Assembly (NCBI GenBank): GCA_035551455.1
Contig: DASZMZ010000317.1
Coordinates: 1-23,314, forward strand
From: Sulfopaludibacter sp035551455
GTDB taxonomy: Bacteria; Acidobacteriota; Terriglobia; Bryobacterales; Bryobacteraceae
DNA length: 23,314 bases
Direction: 5' to 3'
Shown here: positions 8,280 to 15,350 of the stretch, piece by piece
Numbering within the stretch: position 1 is the first letter of the stretch
Layout: the number at the start of each line of letters is the position of its first letter
Translations under genes and position numbers: made by a program
The notes under the pieces: generated by a model
What the model was told of the DNA's origin: nothing
The model's input: the letters and a program-made list of their open reading frames with translations, nothing else
The model's database searches: none

Positions 8280-9099
8280 CCGTCTTCTTCACCAGCTTGA
8301 TTTCGAAGAGCTTGGGCCAGCGCTTTCCGGTCACGAACAGCCGGTCGCCCTGGGCGTCATAGGCGATGCCGTTCATTACGTCGGTCTCCTGCGGACCTTC
8401 GGTGATGCGATCCTGCGGCGTGAGCAGGCCGGTGCAATCGATCCAGCCCACCACTTTGCCGGTGCCGGGATTGATGCGGACAATCTTTTCGGTCATCCAG
8501 ATATTGGCGTAGATCTCGCCCTTGACCCACTCCATTTCGTTGAGGCAGCGCGAATCGGGATCGCTGCACCAGTTGAGCGACTTATTGATGGGCTTGCCGT
8601 CTTCGGTCACGTGGATGCGGCCGGTCTCCTGCAGGGTGTCCGGGTCCCAGATGCGGATATCCGGGGTGCCATCGTCCATGTACAGGCGCTTCCCGTCGGT
8701 GGTGAAACTCCAGCCCTGGCCCGGGTAATGAAACTCGCCTTTTCTGGCGAAAGTTTTCAGGTCGTAGATAAAGCCGATTTCGGTCTGCCAGGTCATTTCC
8801 AGCAGGCGATCCTTCCAGGCAATGATGCCCTCGCCGAAATAGTCGTCCAGATTCTGACGCTGCACTACTTCTCCGGTCTCCAGTTTGACCTTGCGAATGT
8901 CGGACGCTCCCGGCATGCCGGTGCCCTCATACAGAAAACCGTCCAGGTAGAACAGACCTTCGGTGAACGCGGAACGGTCGTGCGGATAAGTGTGGACCAC
9001 CCGATAGGTGTATTCCGGAATCGTGTCGGCTTCAACGGAGGGTCCGCAGGCGCAGGCCGCGAGGGCTAACGCTGCCAGGAGTGCACGCATATATGGCAT
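8269..9099 (-). CDS. Glutaminyl-peptide cyclotransferase, predicted lipoprotein
   Basis: A bacterial/plant-type glutaminyl cyclase (beta-propeller, Glu_cyclase_2 family) of about 276 aa. It converts N-terminal Gln of exported proteins into pyroglutamate. Family motifs are present in order: AFTEGLFY (44-51, containing the conserved Glu47), GEGIIAWKDRLLEMTWQ, YMDDGTPDIRIWDP, LNEMEWVKGEIYANIWM and MNGIAYDAQGDRLFVTGKRWPKLFEI. The N-terminus MPYMRALLAALALAACACG has a lipobox with Cys16, so the enzyme is probably anchored in a membrane facing the periplasm or surface. I chose the ATG that gives a normal lipoprotein signal; the frame is open further upstream into the M23 gene, and an ATG three codons later is also possible. 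It starts 34 nt after the M23 peptidase gene and overlaps the next gene by 11 nt. Confidence 0.92.
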   Translation of the reverse strand: MPYMRALLAALALAACACGPSVEADTIPEYTYRVVHTYPHDRSAFTEGLFYLDGFLYEGTGMPGASDIRKVKLETGEVVQRQNLDDYFGEGIIAWKDRLLEMTWQTEIGFIYDLKTFARKGEFHYPGQGWSFTTDGKRLYMDDGTPDIRIWDPDTLQETGRIHVTEDGKPINKSLNWCSDPDSRCLNEMEWVKGEIYANIWMTEKIVRINPGTGKVVGWIDCTGLLTPQDRITEGPQETDVMNGIAYDAQGDRLFVTGKRWPKLFEIKLVKKTGAQ

Positions 9100-9133
9100 T
9101 GTGGCACACGCGCCGCAACGGTTGAGGAAAAGA

Positions 9134-10066
9134 TTACTCGTTCTGGAAGGGATCTTTGTGTACCGGAAGGGGTTGGTACACCGAGGCATTGGCCAGGAAG
9201 CGGGCCGGATTCATCGGCGCCCCGCCCATGCGGACTTCGTAGTGCAGGTGCGGAGCGGTAACGCGCCCGGTGGTGCCTACCGCGCCGATCAGCTCGCCGC
9301 GATGCACGTCCTGCCCCACGTTCACGTAGAACGCGGAAAGATGCGCGTAGTACGTCTGGATGCCGCCGCCGTGGTCCACACGGATCAGTTTTCCGTATCC
9401 GCTTTCCACCTGCGCATAGACCACTACGCCATCGGCGGTAGCGCGCACCGGGGTTCCCGTGGGAGCGCCGATATCGACGCCCATGTGCATGGCGCCTTCA
9501 CCGGAGAACGGGTCGGTACGTCTGCCGAAGGCGCCGATCAGGCGGCCTTCCACCGGCCAGAGATTCAACTGAGAAGGAGCGGGGGTGAAGATGCCGCGGG
9601 CGCGATGGCCCTGCAGTCCCAGATTTTTGGTGCTGCGGAGGTAGGTGTAATCTTCCAGGCTTTCCGCAAAAGTCGGGACCAATTTGCCTTCCGCCGCGAG
9701 GTCCGAAGGACCTTCCAGCTTCTGCTTAATTCCGTAGGCCACGGTGACTTCTTTGGCGTAAATTTCCAGGGTGGCAAGCTGCTGATTGGTCTGGCTGACT
9801 ACTTTCTGAAGGTTCTGATATCGATTGCGGAGGTTATCTGCTTCGCGCTTCAGCGCGTTGTAATTGGCGACTTTGAGGGCCATGCGGCCATAGCTGGCCA
9901 CGAATCCAAGCACCGAGAAACAACCGAGGAGAGCCAAGGCAAGCACGGTATAGACCGCCGTGTGAGGAACGTGAATTCGGCGTAGCCTGCCGCGTAGCGA
10001 GTGCGCCAATACCAATACGAAGTATTCTTGCTTCAAAGTCTTCTCCGGCCGGAAATTAGAAACCAC
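9134..10066 (-). CDS. Membrane-anchored M23 (LytM-type) metallopeptidase
   Basis: A 310-aa protein with a basic N-terminal cytoplasmic stretch, one transmembrane helix (about 37-57), a coiled coil (about 65-110) and a C-terminal peptidase domain. The zinc ligands His194 and Asp198 (HMGVDIG) and His275 (HLHYE) are intact, as are the other active-site histidines His242 (YAHLS) and His273. It should therefore be an active endopeptidase cutting peptidoglycan cross-links, unlike the degenerate EnvC/NlpD class. The start is GTG with GGAG about 10 nt upstream. It is the first gene of an envelope operon with the glutaminyl cyclase and the TMTC-like transferase. The coiled-coil plus LytM layout resembles cell-division or elongation hydrolases. 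Confidence 0.94.
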   Translation of the reverse strand: MVSNFRPEKTLKQEYFVLVLAHSLRGRLRRIHVPHTAVYTVLALALLGCFSVLGFVASYGRMALKVANYNALKREADNLRNRYQNLQKVVSQTNQQLATLEIYAKEVTVAYGIKQKLEGPSDLAAEGKLVPTFAESLEDYTYLRSTKNLGLQGHRARGIFTPAPSQLNLWPVEGRLIGAFGRRTDPFSGEGAMHMGVDIGAPTGTPVRATADGVVVYAQVESGYGKLIRVDHGGGIQTYYAHLSAFYVNVGQDVHRGELIGAVGTTGRVTAPHLHYEVRMGGAPMNPARFLANASVYQPLPVHKDPFQNE

Positions 10067-10177
10067 GTTCGAACTCCACCTGGTTCCAGAACCCGGATGG
10101 GGCTATTTCAGACAACAGATTGACGAAACTGAAACTTTAACAGCCCGGACACACCGTTGTCAAGCAATTAGCGCCGG

Positions 10178-10206
10178 TTGCAAGTTGTTGAAAAAAATGG
10201 TATTAT
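10178..10206 (+). promoter_or_regulatory. Possible promoter for the ABC-2 permease
   Basis: TTGCAA and TATTAT are separated by 17 bp. If this promoter is used, transcription would begin near 10213. The upstream TTG and ATG starts would then be unavailable, and translation would begin at the in-frame GTG at 10218. This is a pattern match only. Confidence 0.25.
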
Positions 10207-11021
10207 CCCAATTTACTGTGCCTAGGCGAGTCCCTGGAACGCTTTTTCTGCGTAATTTGGTGGAACGGCGCGGCCTGCTCTTCCAGTTGGTCCGCCGCGA
10301 CTTCCAGCAGCGCTTTGTGGGCTCGGCCATCGGCTGGATCTGGGGTCTCATTCATCCCCTGGTTTTACTCGTCAGCTGGTGGTTCGTTTTCGGAGTCTGC
10401 TTTCATGAGACCGCTCCGAATGGCGTGCCGTACGCGCTCTTCATTTTCGCCGGCATGCTACCCTGGCTGCTCTTCAGCGAAACCGTGCAGCGCTCGGCGT
10501 CCAGCCTGCTCGACCAATCCAACCTCATCACGAAAACGGTATTTCCGTCGGAAATTGTGCCGGTCTCGGTTTTCCTCTCCACGCTGGTGGGCCACGGTCT
10601 GGCGCTGGTGCTGATGGTGGCCGCCTATGGCGTGGCGGTGCACCGGATCAGCATGTTCCTGGTGCTGCTGCCCGTCTACACCTTTCTGATCGGTCTGCTG
10701 GCGGTAGGAATCGGCTGGATCGTCGCCAGCCTGCATGTGTTTCTGAGGGATACGGCGCAGGTGCTGAGCGTGGTGCTGACCATTTGGTTTTGGGCCACTC
10801 CGATCATGTTCACCGAGGTCCGTTTCCCTCCGGCGATTCGGCCTTTTCTCCGCGCCAATCCCATGTTCTACGCGGTGAGGGCCTATCGTTCGCTGCTGCT
10901 CACGTCCTACCGCCCCCACATCGAGGACTTGGCTATGCTGGCGGTCTTCGGCGGCACGGCCTTCGTGCTGGGCGGCCTGTTCTTCCGCTATATGAAGCGC
11001 GGTTTTGCCGACGTTCTGTAA
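10197..11021 (+). CDS. ABC-2 type permease, polysaccharide/O-antigen export (Wzm-like)
   Basis: An inner-membrane permease of about 274 aa with six predicted helices. It opens with LFLRNLVERRGLLFQLVRRDFQQRFVGSAIGW, the amphipathic segment typical of Wzm/TagG/RfbD permeases. It continues through IWGLIHPLVLLVSWWFVFG, FIFAGMLPWLLFSETVQRS, TKTVFPSEIVPV, IWFWATPIMF and NPMFYAVRAYRSLLL, and ends RYMKRGFADVL. It would pair with a Wzt-type ATPase to move lipid-linked polysaccharide across the inner membrane. No ATPase or glycosyltransferase lies next to it; the following gene is convergent and unrelated. The start is uncertain: TTG at 10185, ATG at 10197 and GTG at 10218 are in frame and none has a good Shine-Dalgarno. 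Confidence 0.93.
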   Translation: MVLSQFTVPRRVPGTLFLRNLVERRGLLFQLVRRDFQQRFVGSAIGWIWGLIHPLVLLVSWWFVFGVCFHETAPNGVPYALFIFAGMLPWLLFSETVQRSASSLLDQSNLITKTVFPSEIVPVSVFLSTLVGHGLALVLMVAAYGVAVHRISMFLVLLPVYTFLIGLLAVGIGWIVASLHVFLRDTAQVLSVVLTIWFWATPIMFTEVRFPPAIRPFLRANPMFYAVRAYRSLLLTSYRPHIEDLAMLAVFGGTAFVLGGLFFRYMKRGFADVL

Positions 11022-11028
11022 GGCAAAT

Positions 11029-11949
11029 TCAGTTCTCGATAGGCGTCTTCTCGATCGAGATCACTACGATATCGGCAGGGCCCTTCTTCGCTTCGAGTTT
11101 GAGACCCAGCTGGCCCTGCAGAGCCGAAAAGACGTCGGGAGGGGCTTCTACGGCGGTATCGCCTATGGTGGGCGGCGCGCCATCGGCGGCAGTCCCGGAG
11201 CGGCCCCGCGCGGCCGTGCTCATGTTCTCCGGAGTGAAGCGCAGCGTGTAATCGTAGCGGCCCGCGAGTCCGGTCTTATCGAAGACCGGGCGATGCGTCT
11301 CGGCCGTCAGCCTCTCCACCAGATATTCCAGGCCTTCCCGGCGCACCCGGATCATGGTGCCCATGAAAGAGCGGAGCGCGAGGTGGCCTTTGCCACCCAT
11401 CGAGGCCGGCAGTTCGGGCACGCCGTCCGACCCGGTCTTCAGCACCATGGTCCCGCTGGCGTTCGTCGGATCGACTGCGGGAACGGCGGACGGGGGAGTG
11501 TCGGGCGGCGATTCCTTCAGCTTCGGTCCGCCTTTGGCGATCACCAGATCGTAGATCGGGATCTCCCGCGATTCCCGGTGCGCCTTCATCCGGAAGCGCT
11601 CCGTCAGCAGGTTCCGCAGCATTGCCTGAAACTGGAGCGGCGTGGTTCCAGCCGGCACTTTGGCGACGATGTCATAGTTCTCCGAGGACAGCCAGTCCGG
11701 TCCTGAAATCTGAAACTCCTTCACGTCAAAAGCGCGCATCACGACCTGCATCAGGCTGACGTAATTCCAGCTGATTTGCCCCGGATCCGGCGTGCCGGGG
11801 CCGCCGCGCATGCCCATCGGCCGGCCTCGCTGGTATGGGCCCGCGGGCTTGACGGAGGCGACTTCGAAGGAGGGAGATGGATCGGCAGTCTGCGCAAGCG
11901 CAGTAGCCGCCAGTAAAACCAAAGCGCCAGAGACCCGGTAAAAGTTCAT
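11029..11949 (-). CDS. TIGR03435-family secreted protein
   Basis: A 306-aa exported protein of the TIGR03435 family, abundant in Solibacter and other Acidobacteria and without an experimentally known function. Family signatures are strong: SFEVASVKPAG just after the signal peptide, ISWNYVSLMQVVMRAFDV, QISGPDWLSSENYDIVAKVP, QFQAMLRNLLTERFRMKAHR and REIPIYDLVIAKGGPKLKES. The chosen ATG starts MNFYRVSGALVLLAATALAQ, a good Sec signal with an Ala-x-Ala-like site. An upstream in-frame TTG would spoil it. It lies 40 nt behind the 476-aa secreted protein on the same strand and is probably co-transcribed with it. It converges with the ABC permease with only 7 nt between stop codons. Confidence 0.92.
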   Translation of the reverse strand: MNFYRVSGALVLLAATALAQTADPSPSFEVASVKPAGPYQRGRPMGMRGGPGTPDPGQISWNYVSLMQVVMRAFDVKEFQISGPDWLSSENYDIVAKVPAGTTPLQFQAMLRNLLTERFRMKAHRESREIPIYDLVIAKGGPKLKESPPDTPPSAVPAVDPTNASGTMVLKTGSDGVPELPASMGGKGHLALRSFMGTMIRVRREGLEYLVERLTAETHRPVFDKTGLAGRYDYTLRFTPENMSTAARGRSGTAADGAPPTIGDTAVEAPPDVFSALQGQLGLKLEAKKGPADIVVISIEKTPIEN

Positions 11950-11989
11950 AGCGCTACGAGATGTAGCGAAAATGAGGGCCGCTGTCAAG

Positions 11990-13420
11990 CTACATCAGCG
12001 ACATGAGCTTATCGGGCGTTCGCGGCGCCACCGCCTCCAGCGCCGCATACATGACGACGACCGGATCCTTGGACTGGCGCAGATAGGGTGCGGATTTTCC
12101 GGTGCCCATGGGATCGAGCGCCATTTTTCCCAGCAGGATGTTCAGGGGCAGGAACCACTCCATGCGGCTCTCCCGCTGGAAGTCGTTATTCTGGGCGAAA
12201 TCGACGAGTGCCTTCACCACTTCTTCCTGTAGCGGACCGGCCGGCACCAGACTCAGTAGGTCGATGTAGCTGGCGGTCTTCTGCCGGTAGAATTGGGCCG
12301 GAGTCACGGTGGTGTCGGGCTTCATTTTGGCCAGTTCCTCCAGGAGCTTCTTCACCTGGGCCTGCCACTCCGGGCTGTTCTTGTGTGCCGGGGGATACGG
12401 CGTGCGCGACTCGGGATCGAAGATCAACAGGTTGTACTGGAGGGCTGCCGTCTGACAGTCGCGATTGTCGCAACCGCGCAATCCTTCGGCCACACCCTGG
12501 AGGCGGGTGGGTGTGACTTCCTGTTCCTGAATCGCTTGCAGGGGCGGCGTCTTCAGCTTTTCATTGAAGAAATTCACGCCTTCGCCGCCGACCGGTGGCG
12601 CGCCGGTGGAGAGGACGAACGTCTGTTGATCCACCGGTCCCATCAGGTCGTCGTCGACGCAGCGAGCCGTCTGCTCATTGCGGACCAGGTAGAGGCGGTA
12701 GGCTTCGAGCATGGGCAACGGCGAGACTTTATGGACTTTGGCCGCGTCCACCAGAGGCAGGATCTGCGGTCCCAGGTCACCGGCGAAGGTGAAACTGCGA
12801 TCGTCCCCTGCGATTTTACCCAGCCCGCGCACAAAGGCAGCCAGGCGAGCTTGAAAATCGCTATCAGAGGAGGCGGCGGCCACCAGCTTGGAAGCCGGAC
12901 CGATTTCGGCGGGGGACGACATGCCTTCCAATTGCGCCAGCACCTGCGAGGACGAGCCCAGACGTTCCAGCGCCTGGTAGTAGGGAGCTACGCTGTACAC
13001 CATGAAGTCGGAGCACTTCAACTTGGGGAGTGCGAGCGGGGGAATCTGCCGGAAAAGCGCGGACGCGCGGGCCTTGTCGAGCTTCTCCATGCTCTCGACC
13101 GAGCGGAGGCGGAGGGACATCGCGTCCAGATCCTGCGCAAAGGCGCGAGTCAGAAAGCCGGCCGCTCCGGGAACCTTCACGATGGCAGGCTGGCGTTTGA
13201 CCGGCTCCTGCGCCTCGGAGGCGCGCTGGAACGCCAGGTTCAGCAGCTCAATTCGGCGCGGCTTTTCGAGGGATTCCAGGGAGGCCATGCGAATGAGCGC
13301 GTCGGCCGCGAACTCTCCGGGCACGGACCGCGCCATTTCGATAATGGCGTCGGGAGAGGGTGTTATATCCGCTGCGGGACAGAGCAGGGGAAACAATACT
13401 ACAAATGCGAATTTCCTCAT
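11990..13420 (-). CDS. Secreted protein of unknown function, helical repeats likely
   Basis: A 476-aa protein I do not recognise. It begins with a short Sec signal (MRKFAFVVLFPLLCPAAD). The rest is rich in Ala, Leu and charged residues in alternating amphipathic helices (for example ADALIRMASLESLEKPRRIELLNLAFQRA), suggesting an alpha-solenoid resembling TPR or HEAT repeats. Cysteines cluster at KLKCSDF, ARCVDDD and GLRGCDNRDCQTA; the last holds a C-x3-C pair. The ATG has no clear Shine-Dalgarno. A 7-bp inverted repeat lies just upstream. The TIGR03435 protein follows after 40 nt, so the two may act together outside the cytoplasm, though this is only inferred from position. Confidence 0.85.
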   Translation of the reverse strand: MRKFAFVVLFPLLCPAADITPSPDAIIEMARSVPGEFAADALIRMASLESLEKPRRIELLNLAFQRASEAQEPVKRQPAIVKVPGAAGFLTRAFAQDLDAMSLRLRSVESMEKLDKARASALFRQIPPLALPKLKCSDFMVYSVAPYYQALERLGSSSQVLAQLEGMSSPAEIGPASKLVAAASSDSDFQARLAAFVRGLGKIAGDDRSFTFAGDLGPQILPLVDAAKVHKVSPLPMLEAYRLYLVRNEQTARCVDDDLMGPVDQQTFVLSTGAPPVGGEGVNFFNEKLKTPPLQAIQEQEVTPTRLQGVAEGLRGCDNRDCQTAALQYNLLIFDPESRTPYPPAHKNSPEWQAQVKKLLEELAKMKPDTTVTPAQFYRQKTASYIDLLSLVPAGPLQEEVVKALVDFAQNNDFQRESRMEWFLPLNILLGKMALDPMGTGKSAPYLRQSKDPVVVMYAALEAVAPRTPDKLMSLM

Positions 13421-13428
13421 TGGTGATG

Positions 13429-13446
13429 AATAGGTGAAAACCTATT
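13429..13446. repeat. 7-bp inverted repeat upstream of the 476-aa secreted protein
   Basis: AATAGGT and ACCTATT are separated by GAAA, 9 nt before the start codon. On the minus strand the repeat falls between a weak TTGTGG (13456-13451) and TATTCA (13432-13427), 18 bp apart, so it could be an operator. It could equally be a small 5' hairpin in the transcript, or chance. Confidence 0.35.
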
Positions 13447-13519
13447 TTACCCACAATGAAGACAGGCCCGCGATGCCAGCCCGGGGGGAGGCGGCACGAC
13501 GAGTGGCCTTCCCGGCAAA

Positions 13520-13708
13520 TTAGCCGCCGGCCTGTTGGTTGGCGTGCACAATTTCCGAGTTCGCGGTTGTCCAGATACTGTTCACAGCCGACCGGCCGCT
13601 GCCGATCAGGGCCGCGCAGGCAATCGCGATGAACGTGATCAGGAGCGAGTATTCGATGAGATCCTGCCCGTCTTCTTCGCGCCAGAAGTAATGTAGGTAC
13701 TGGGCCAT
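13520..13708 (-). CDS. flp: Flp-family type IVb pilin
   Basis: A 62-aa pilin precursor. The short leader ends at Gly14, followed by QDLIEYSLLITFIAIACAAL. Taking cleavage after Gly14, Glu is at +5 and Tyr at +6, the Flp hallmark, and the hydrophobic helix covers about 21-38. Such pilins are cut by a prepilin peptidase (TadV/CpaA) and assembled by the Tad machinery into adhesive fibres. None of those genes is in the window, so this is a solitary copy. It has the strongest Shine-Dalgarno in the window (AAGGAGG, 6 nt spacing), fitting an abundant structural protein. The hydrophilic tail (NSEIVHANQQAGG) is short, as usual. Confidence 0.93.
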   Translation of the reverse strand: MAQYLHYFWREEDGQDLIEYSLLITFIAIACAALIGSGRSAVNSIWTTANSEIVHANQQAGG

Positions 13709-13714
13709 GATTTG

Positions 13715-13721
13715 CCTCCTT
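13715..13721 (-). promoter_or_regulatory. Consensus Shine-Dalgarno of the Flp pilin gene
   Basis: AAGGAGG on the minus strand, 6 nt before the pilin ATG. It fixes the start codon and contrasts with most other starts here, which have weak or no ribosome-binding sites. Confidence 0.85.
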
Positions 13722-13725
13722 GGGT

Positions 13726-13754
13726 ATTACATCCTATCTCTTGGCGCTCCGCAA
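13726..13754 (-). promoter_or_regulatory. Possible promoter of the Flp pilin gene
   Basis: TTGCGG and TGTAAT (5/6 consensus) are separated by 17 bp on the minus strand. The predicted start would fall inside the Shine-Dalgarno, giving a very short leader, which weakens the call. Confidence 0.25.
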
Positions 13755-14140
13755 GAGTTAACAGACCGAAGTTAGTAGTCGGATGAAGGAAGTTTAACCT
13801 GAGTGCTAACTATGGTTAGTTAGAGCTTGCTTGCTTGTACTCACCAAAGTTATCGCGGTTCTATACTACCGGATACTAGAATGTTTTTTTGTAGTGGGTT
13901 GGAAGAGTGTAGTGTGGAGCGCACCACTCGGCCGTGCCGACCCCCGTGATTTGACCCTCGCTTGTAAACGGGGTGGGCGTCCCCCGAGCGCCTTTAGGCT
14001 TCTCCCTTGCCGGACCATAGGCGCCCGGCCAGGAGCTTGCTCACCAGCGCGTGAGATCGAGCGGGACTCCCTATTTTGATAGTGTTGGATCAAAATAGGT
14101 GGACCAGCACCTGCATTGCAGAACGCGCTCCGCCTTTATT
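13755..14140. other. Gene-poor stretch between the flp and membrane-protein genes
   Basis: I find no convincing gene here. Two overlapping frames (13831-14079 plus, 13866-14093 minus) are open but have odd composition, no ribosome-binding site and no family resemblance. The left third is AT-richer and holds a 5-bp hairpin CTAAC/GTTAG (13806-13819). The middle (about 13915-14035) is GC-rich with several short self-complementary segments such as GGGG/CCCC around 13968-13985. The right end holds a perfect 11-bp inverted repeat, then AGGTG/CACCT (14097-14112) and the palindrome CTGCATTGCAG (14111-14121). It could be a structured intergenic repeat, a non-coding RNA or a decayed element; I cannot tell which. 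Confidence 0.5.
14070..14099. repeat. Perfect 11-bp inverted repeat with 8-nt spacer
   Basis: CCTATTTTGAT and ATCAAAATAGG are exact reverse complements with AGTGTTGG between them. The AT-rich stem has no T-run after it in either direction, so it is a poor intrinsic terminator. It lies 41 nt beyond the stop codon of the membrane-protein gene. An operator for a dimeric regulator or the end of a small element are alternatives. Confidence 0.75.
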
Positions 14141-15196
14141 CTACTCGATCAGTTGGGGCTGTGAAAACAAAAAGTGGTCGAAGTAGTAGTGCATTAACAG
14201 AACGCTGAGCACCACCACGAAATAGCTGCGATCCGGTGAAAGGTTGGTGACGGCGCGCACCATTAGGGTGAGCAGCACCATGACCCCGGTGGCCGCCAGG
14301 AAGCAGAGATAATAGGCTCCCATGCTGTCCCGGCGCACCAGGCGCCGGACGAAGCCATCCTGCAATTCTCCGCGGTTCTCGCGCAGGCGGTTGATCAGCC
14401 ATAACAGAAACAGATATTGGAACGAGTGCCAGGTGTTATAGCCCTGAAACAGAACGTCCAGATTGGATCCCAGAGGCAGGCAGAACGACACCAGCGTGGT
14501 GATGCCGATGAGCAGAGTCTTGGGCATGGCGGCCCGGCCGTCGCGAAACTCGAGAATCGTCTTGCCCACCCACAGAGTCAGGAACACGGTGAAGACCACG
14601 GCGGCGGCTTGCGCCAGCGGCAGGCTGCGCAGCCAGACGGGATACGGCAGCACCACGCCGCCCACCAGAAATCGGCGCAGCGAGAGCTTGTAGATGCCCA
14701 CCGGGTAAAGCGCCGTCAGAATCAGCCCGTAGTCCACAATTCGCGACCATTTAGGCTCCCGGACCGGACTGCGCGCGCGGTAGCAGTCGGTCATGTAAAT
14801 TACCTGGTGCAGGACATGCAGCGACGCCCACGAGAAGAAAAAAGTAATTAGGAACTCATAGTGGTACACCCCCAGCCAGACGACGCCGGCCGGCAGCAGA
14901 AACGCCAGATTCGCATACCAGCGGTACTGCTTTCGAAAGCGCGGGTCCAGAAATGTGAAGGTAATTGTGGAAAACAGATGGGGGCCGCCCACCAGGGTCG
15001 CGACCGCGATGTTGATGGCGTCAATCGCCTGTTGCGGCTTCATCCAGCCGGAGACCTGCGATAGCCATGCGATGAGAAAGGGGAGGGGAACCAGTACGGC
15101 GCTGAATATCAGCAGGGGCAGGTCCCAGGACGGCTTGTAAATCCATCCCGCTTCCCGCCTTGAGATCAGGCTCAAAGAGCCTGCCGGGGCAGCCAT
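14141..15196 (-). CDS. Histidine-rich multi-pass membrane protein of unknown function
   Basis: A 351-aa integral membrane protein with about eight hydrophobic segments. I cannot assign a named family. Histidines recur at or near membrane segments: His73 in GGPHLFSTITFTFLDPRFR, His127 and His130 in SLHVLHQ, His257 in GYNTWHSFQYLFLLW, and His336 and His341 in LLMHYYFDHFLF. Spacings of H-x2-H and H-x4-H, with acidic residues nearby, recall membrane metalloenzymes (hydroxylases, desaturases, carotenoid-cleaving Brp/Blh proteins), but the motifs do not match those families. The first ATG follows a -10-like TATGAT by 6 nt; an upstream TTG is in frame but unlikely. It stands alone on the minus strand. 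Confidence 0.87.
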   Translation of the reverse strand: MAAPAGSLSLISRREAGWIYKPSWDLPLLIFSAVLVPLPFLIAWLSQVSGWMKPQQAIDAINIAVATLVGGPHLFSTITFTFLDPRFRKQYRWYANLAFLLPAGVVWLGVYHYEFLITFFFSWASLHVLHQVIYMTDCYRARSPVREPKWSRIVDYGLILTALYPVGIYKLSLRRFLVGGVVLPYPVWLRSLPLAQAAAVVFTVFLTLWVGKTILEFRDGRAAMPKTLLIGITTLVSFCLPLGSNLDVLFQGYNTWHSFQYLFLLWLINRLRENRGELQDGFVRRLVRRDSMGAYYLCFLAATGVMVLLTLMVRAVTNLSPDRSYFVVVLSVLLMHYYFDHFLFSQPQLIE

Positions 15197-15202
15197 ACCG
15201 GA

Positions 15203-15232
15203 ATCATAACCCTGCCAATGCCACCGGTTCAA
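15203..15232 (-). promoter_or_regulatory. Predicted promoter of the histidine-rich membrane protein (leaderless geometry)
   Basis: On the minus strand, TTGAAC (4/6) and TATGAT (5/6) are separated by 18 bp. TATGAT ends 6 nt before the ATG, placing the transcription start on or next to the start codon. No Shine-Dalgarno is seen. Confidence 0.5.
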
Positions 15233-15297
15233 TCGGGACTGCAGCCTAGCGTTTCCATCCGGTTACGCGGTCCAAGTCGCATTTCTCAACACTGTGC

Positions 15298-15326
15298 TTG
15301 TATTTAGAGCTTAATAGACATAGCAT
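15298..15326 (+). promoter_or_regulatory. Possible promoter of the IPT/TIG-domain protein
   Basis: TTGTAT and TAGCAT are separated by 17 bp in an AT-rich gap upstream of the gene. Transcription from here would begin near 15333 and leave a short leader containing GAAGG. Confidence 0.35.
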
Positions 15327-15350
15327 TGAAGTCGAAGGATGAGATTTCAG

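Noticed and set aside
10060..10080. GTTCGAACTCC resembling a tRNA T-loop
   Set aside because: The flanking bases do not form a T-stem and no cloverleaf can be drawn; it is the 5' end of the M23 peptidase gene.
12293..13426. 377-codon frame opposite the 476-aa secreted protein
   Set aside because: The minus-strand gene has a signal peptide and normal composition; this frame is Gly/Arg/His-rich and has no recognisable domain.
13831..14093. Two short opposing frames in the gene-poor gap
   Set aside because: Neither has a ribosome-binding site or family resemblance, and both run through palindromic sequence.
14070..14099. Perfect inverted repeat as intrinsic terminator of the membrane-protein gene
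   Set aside because: The stem is AT-rich and GAGTCCC follows instead of a U-run.
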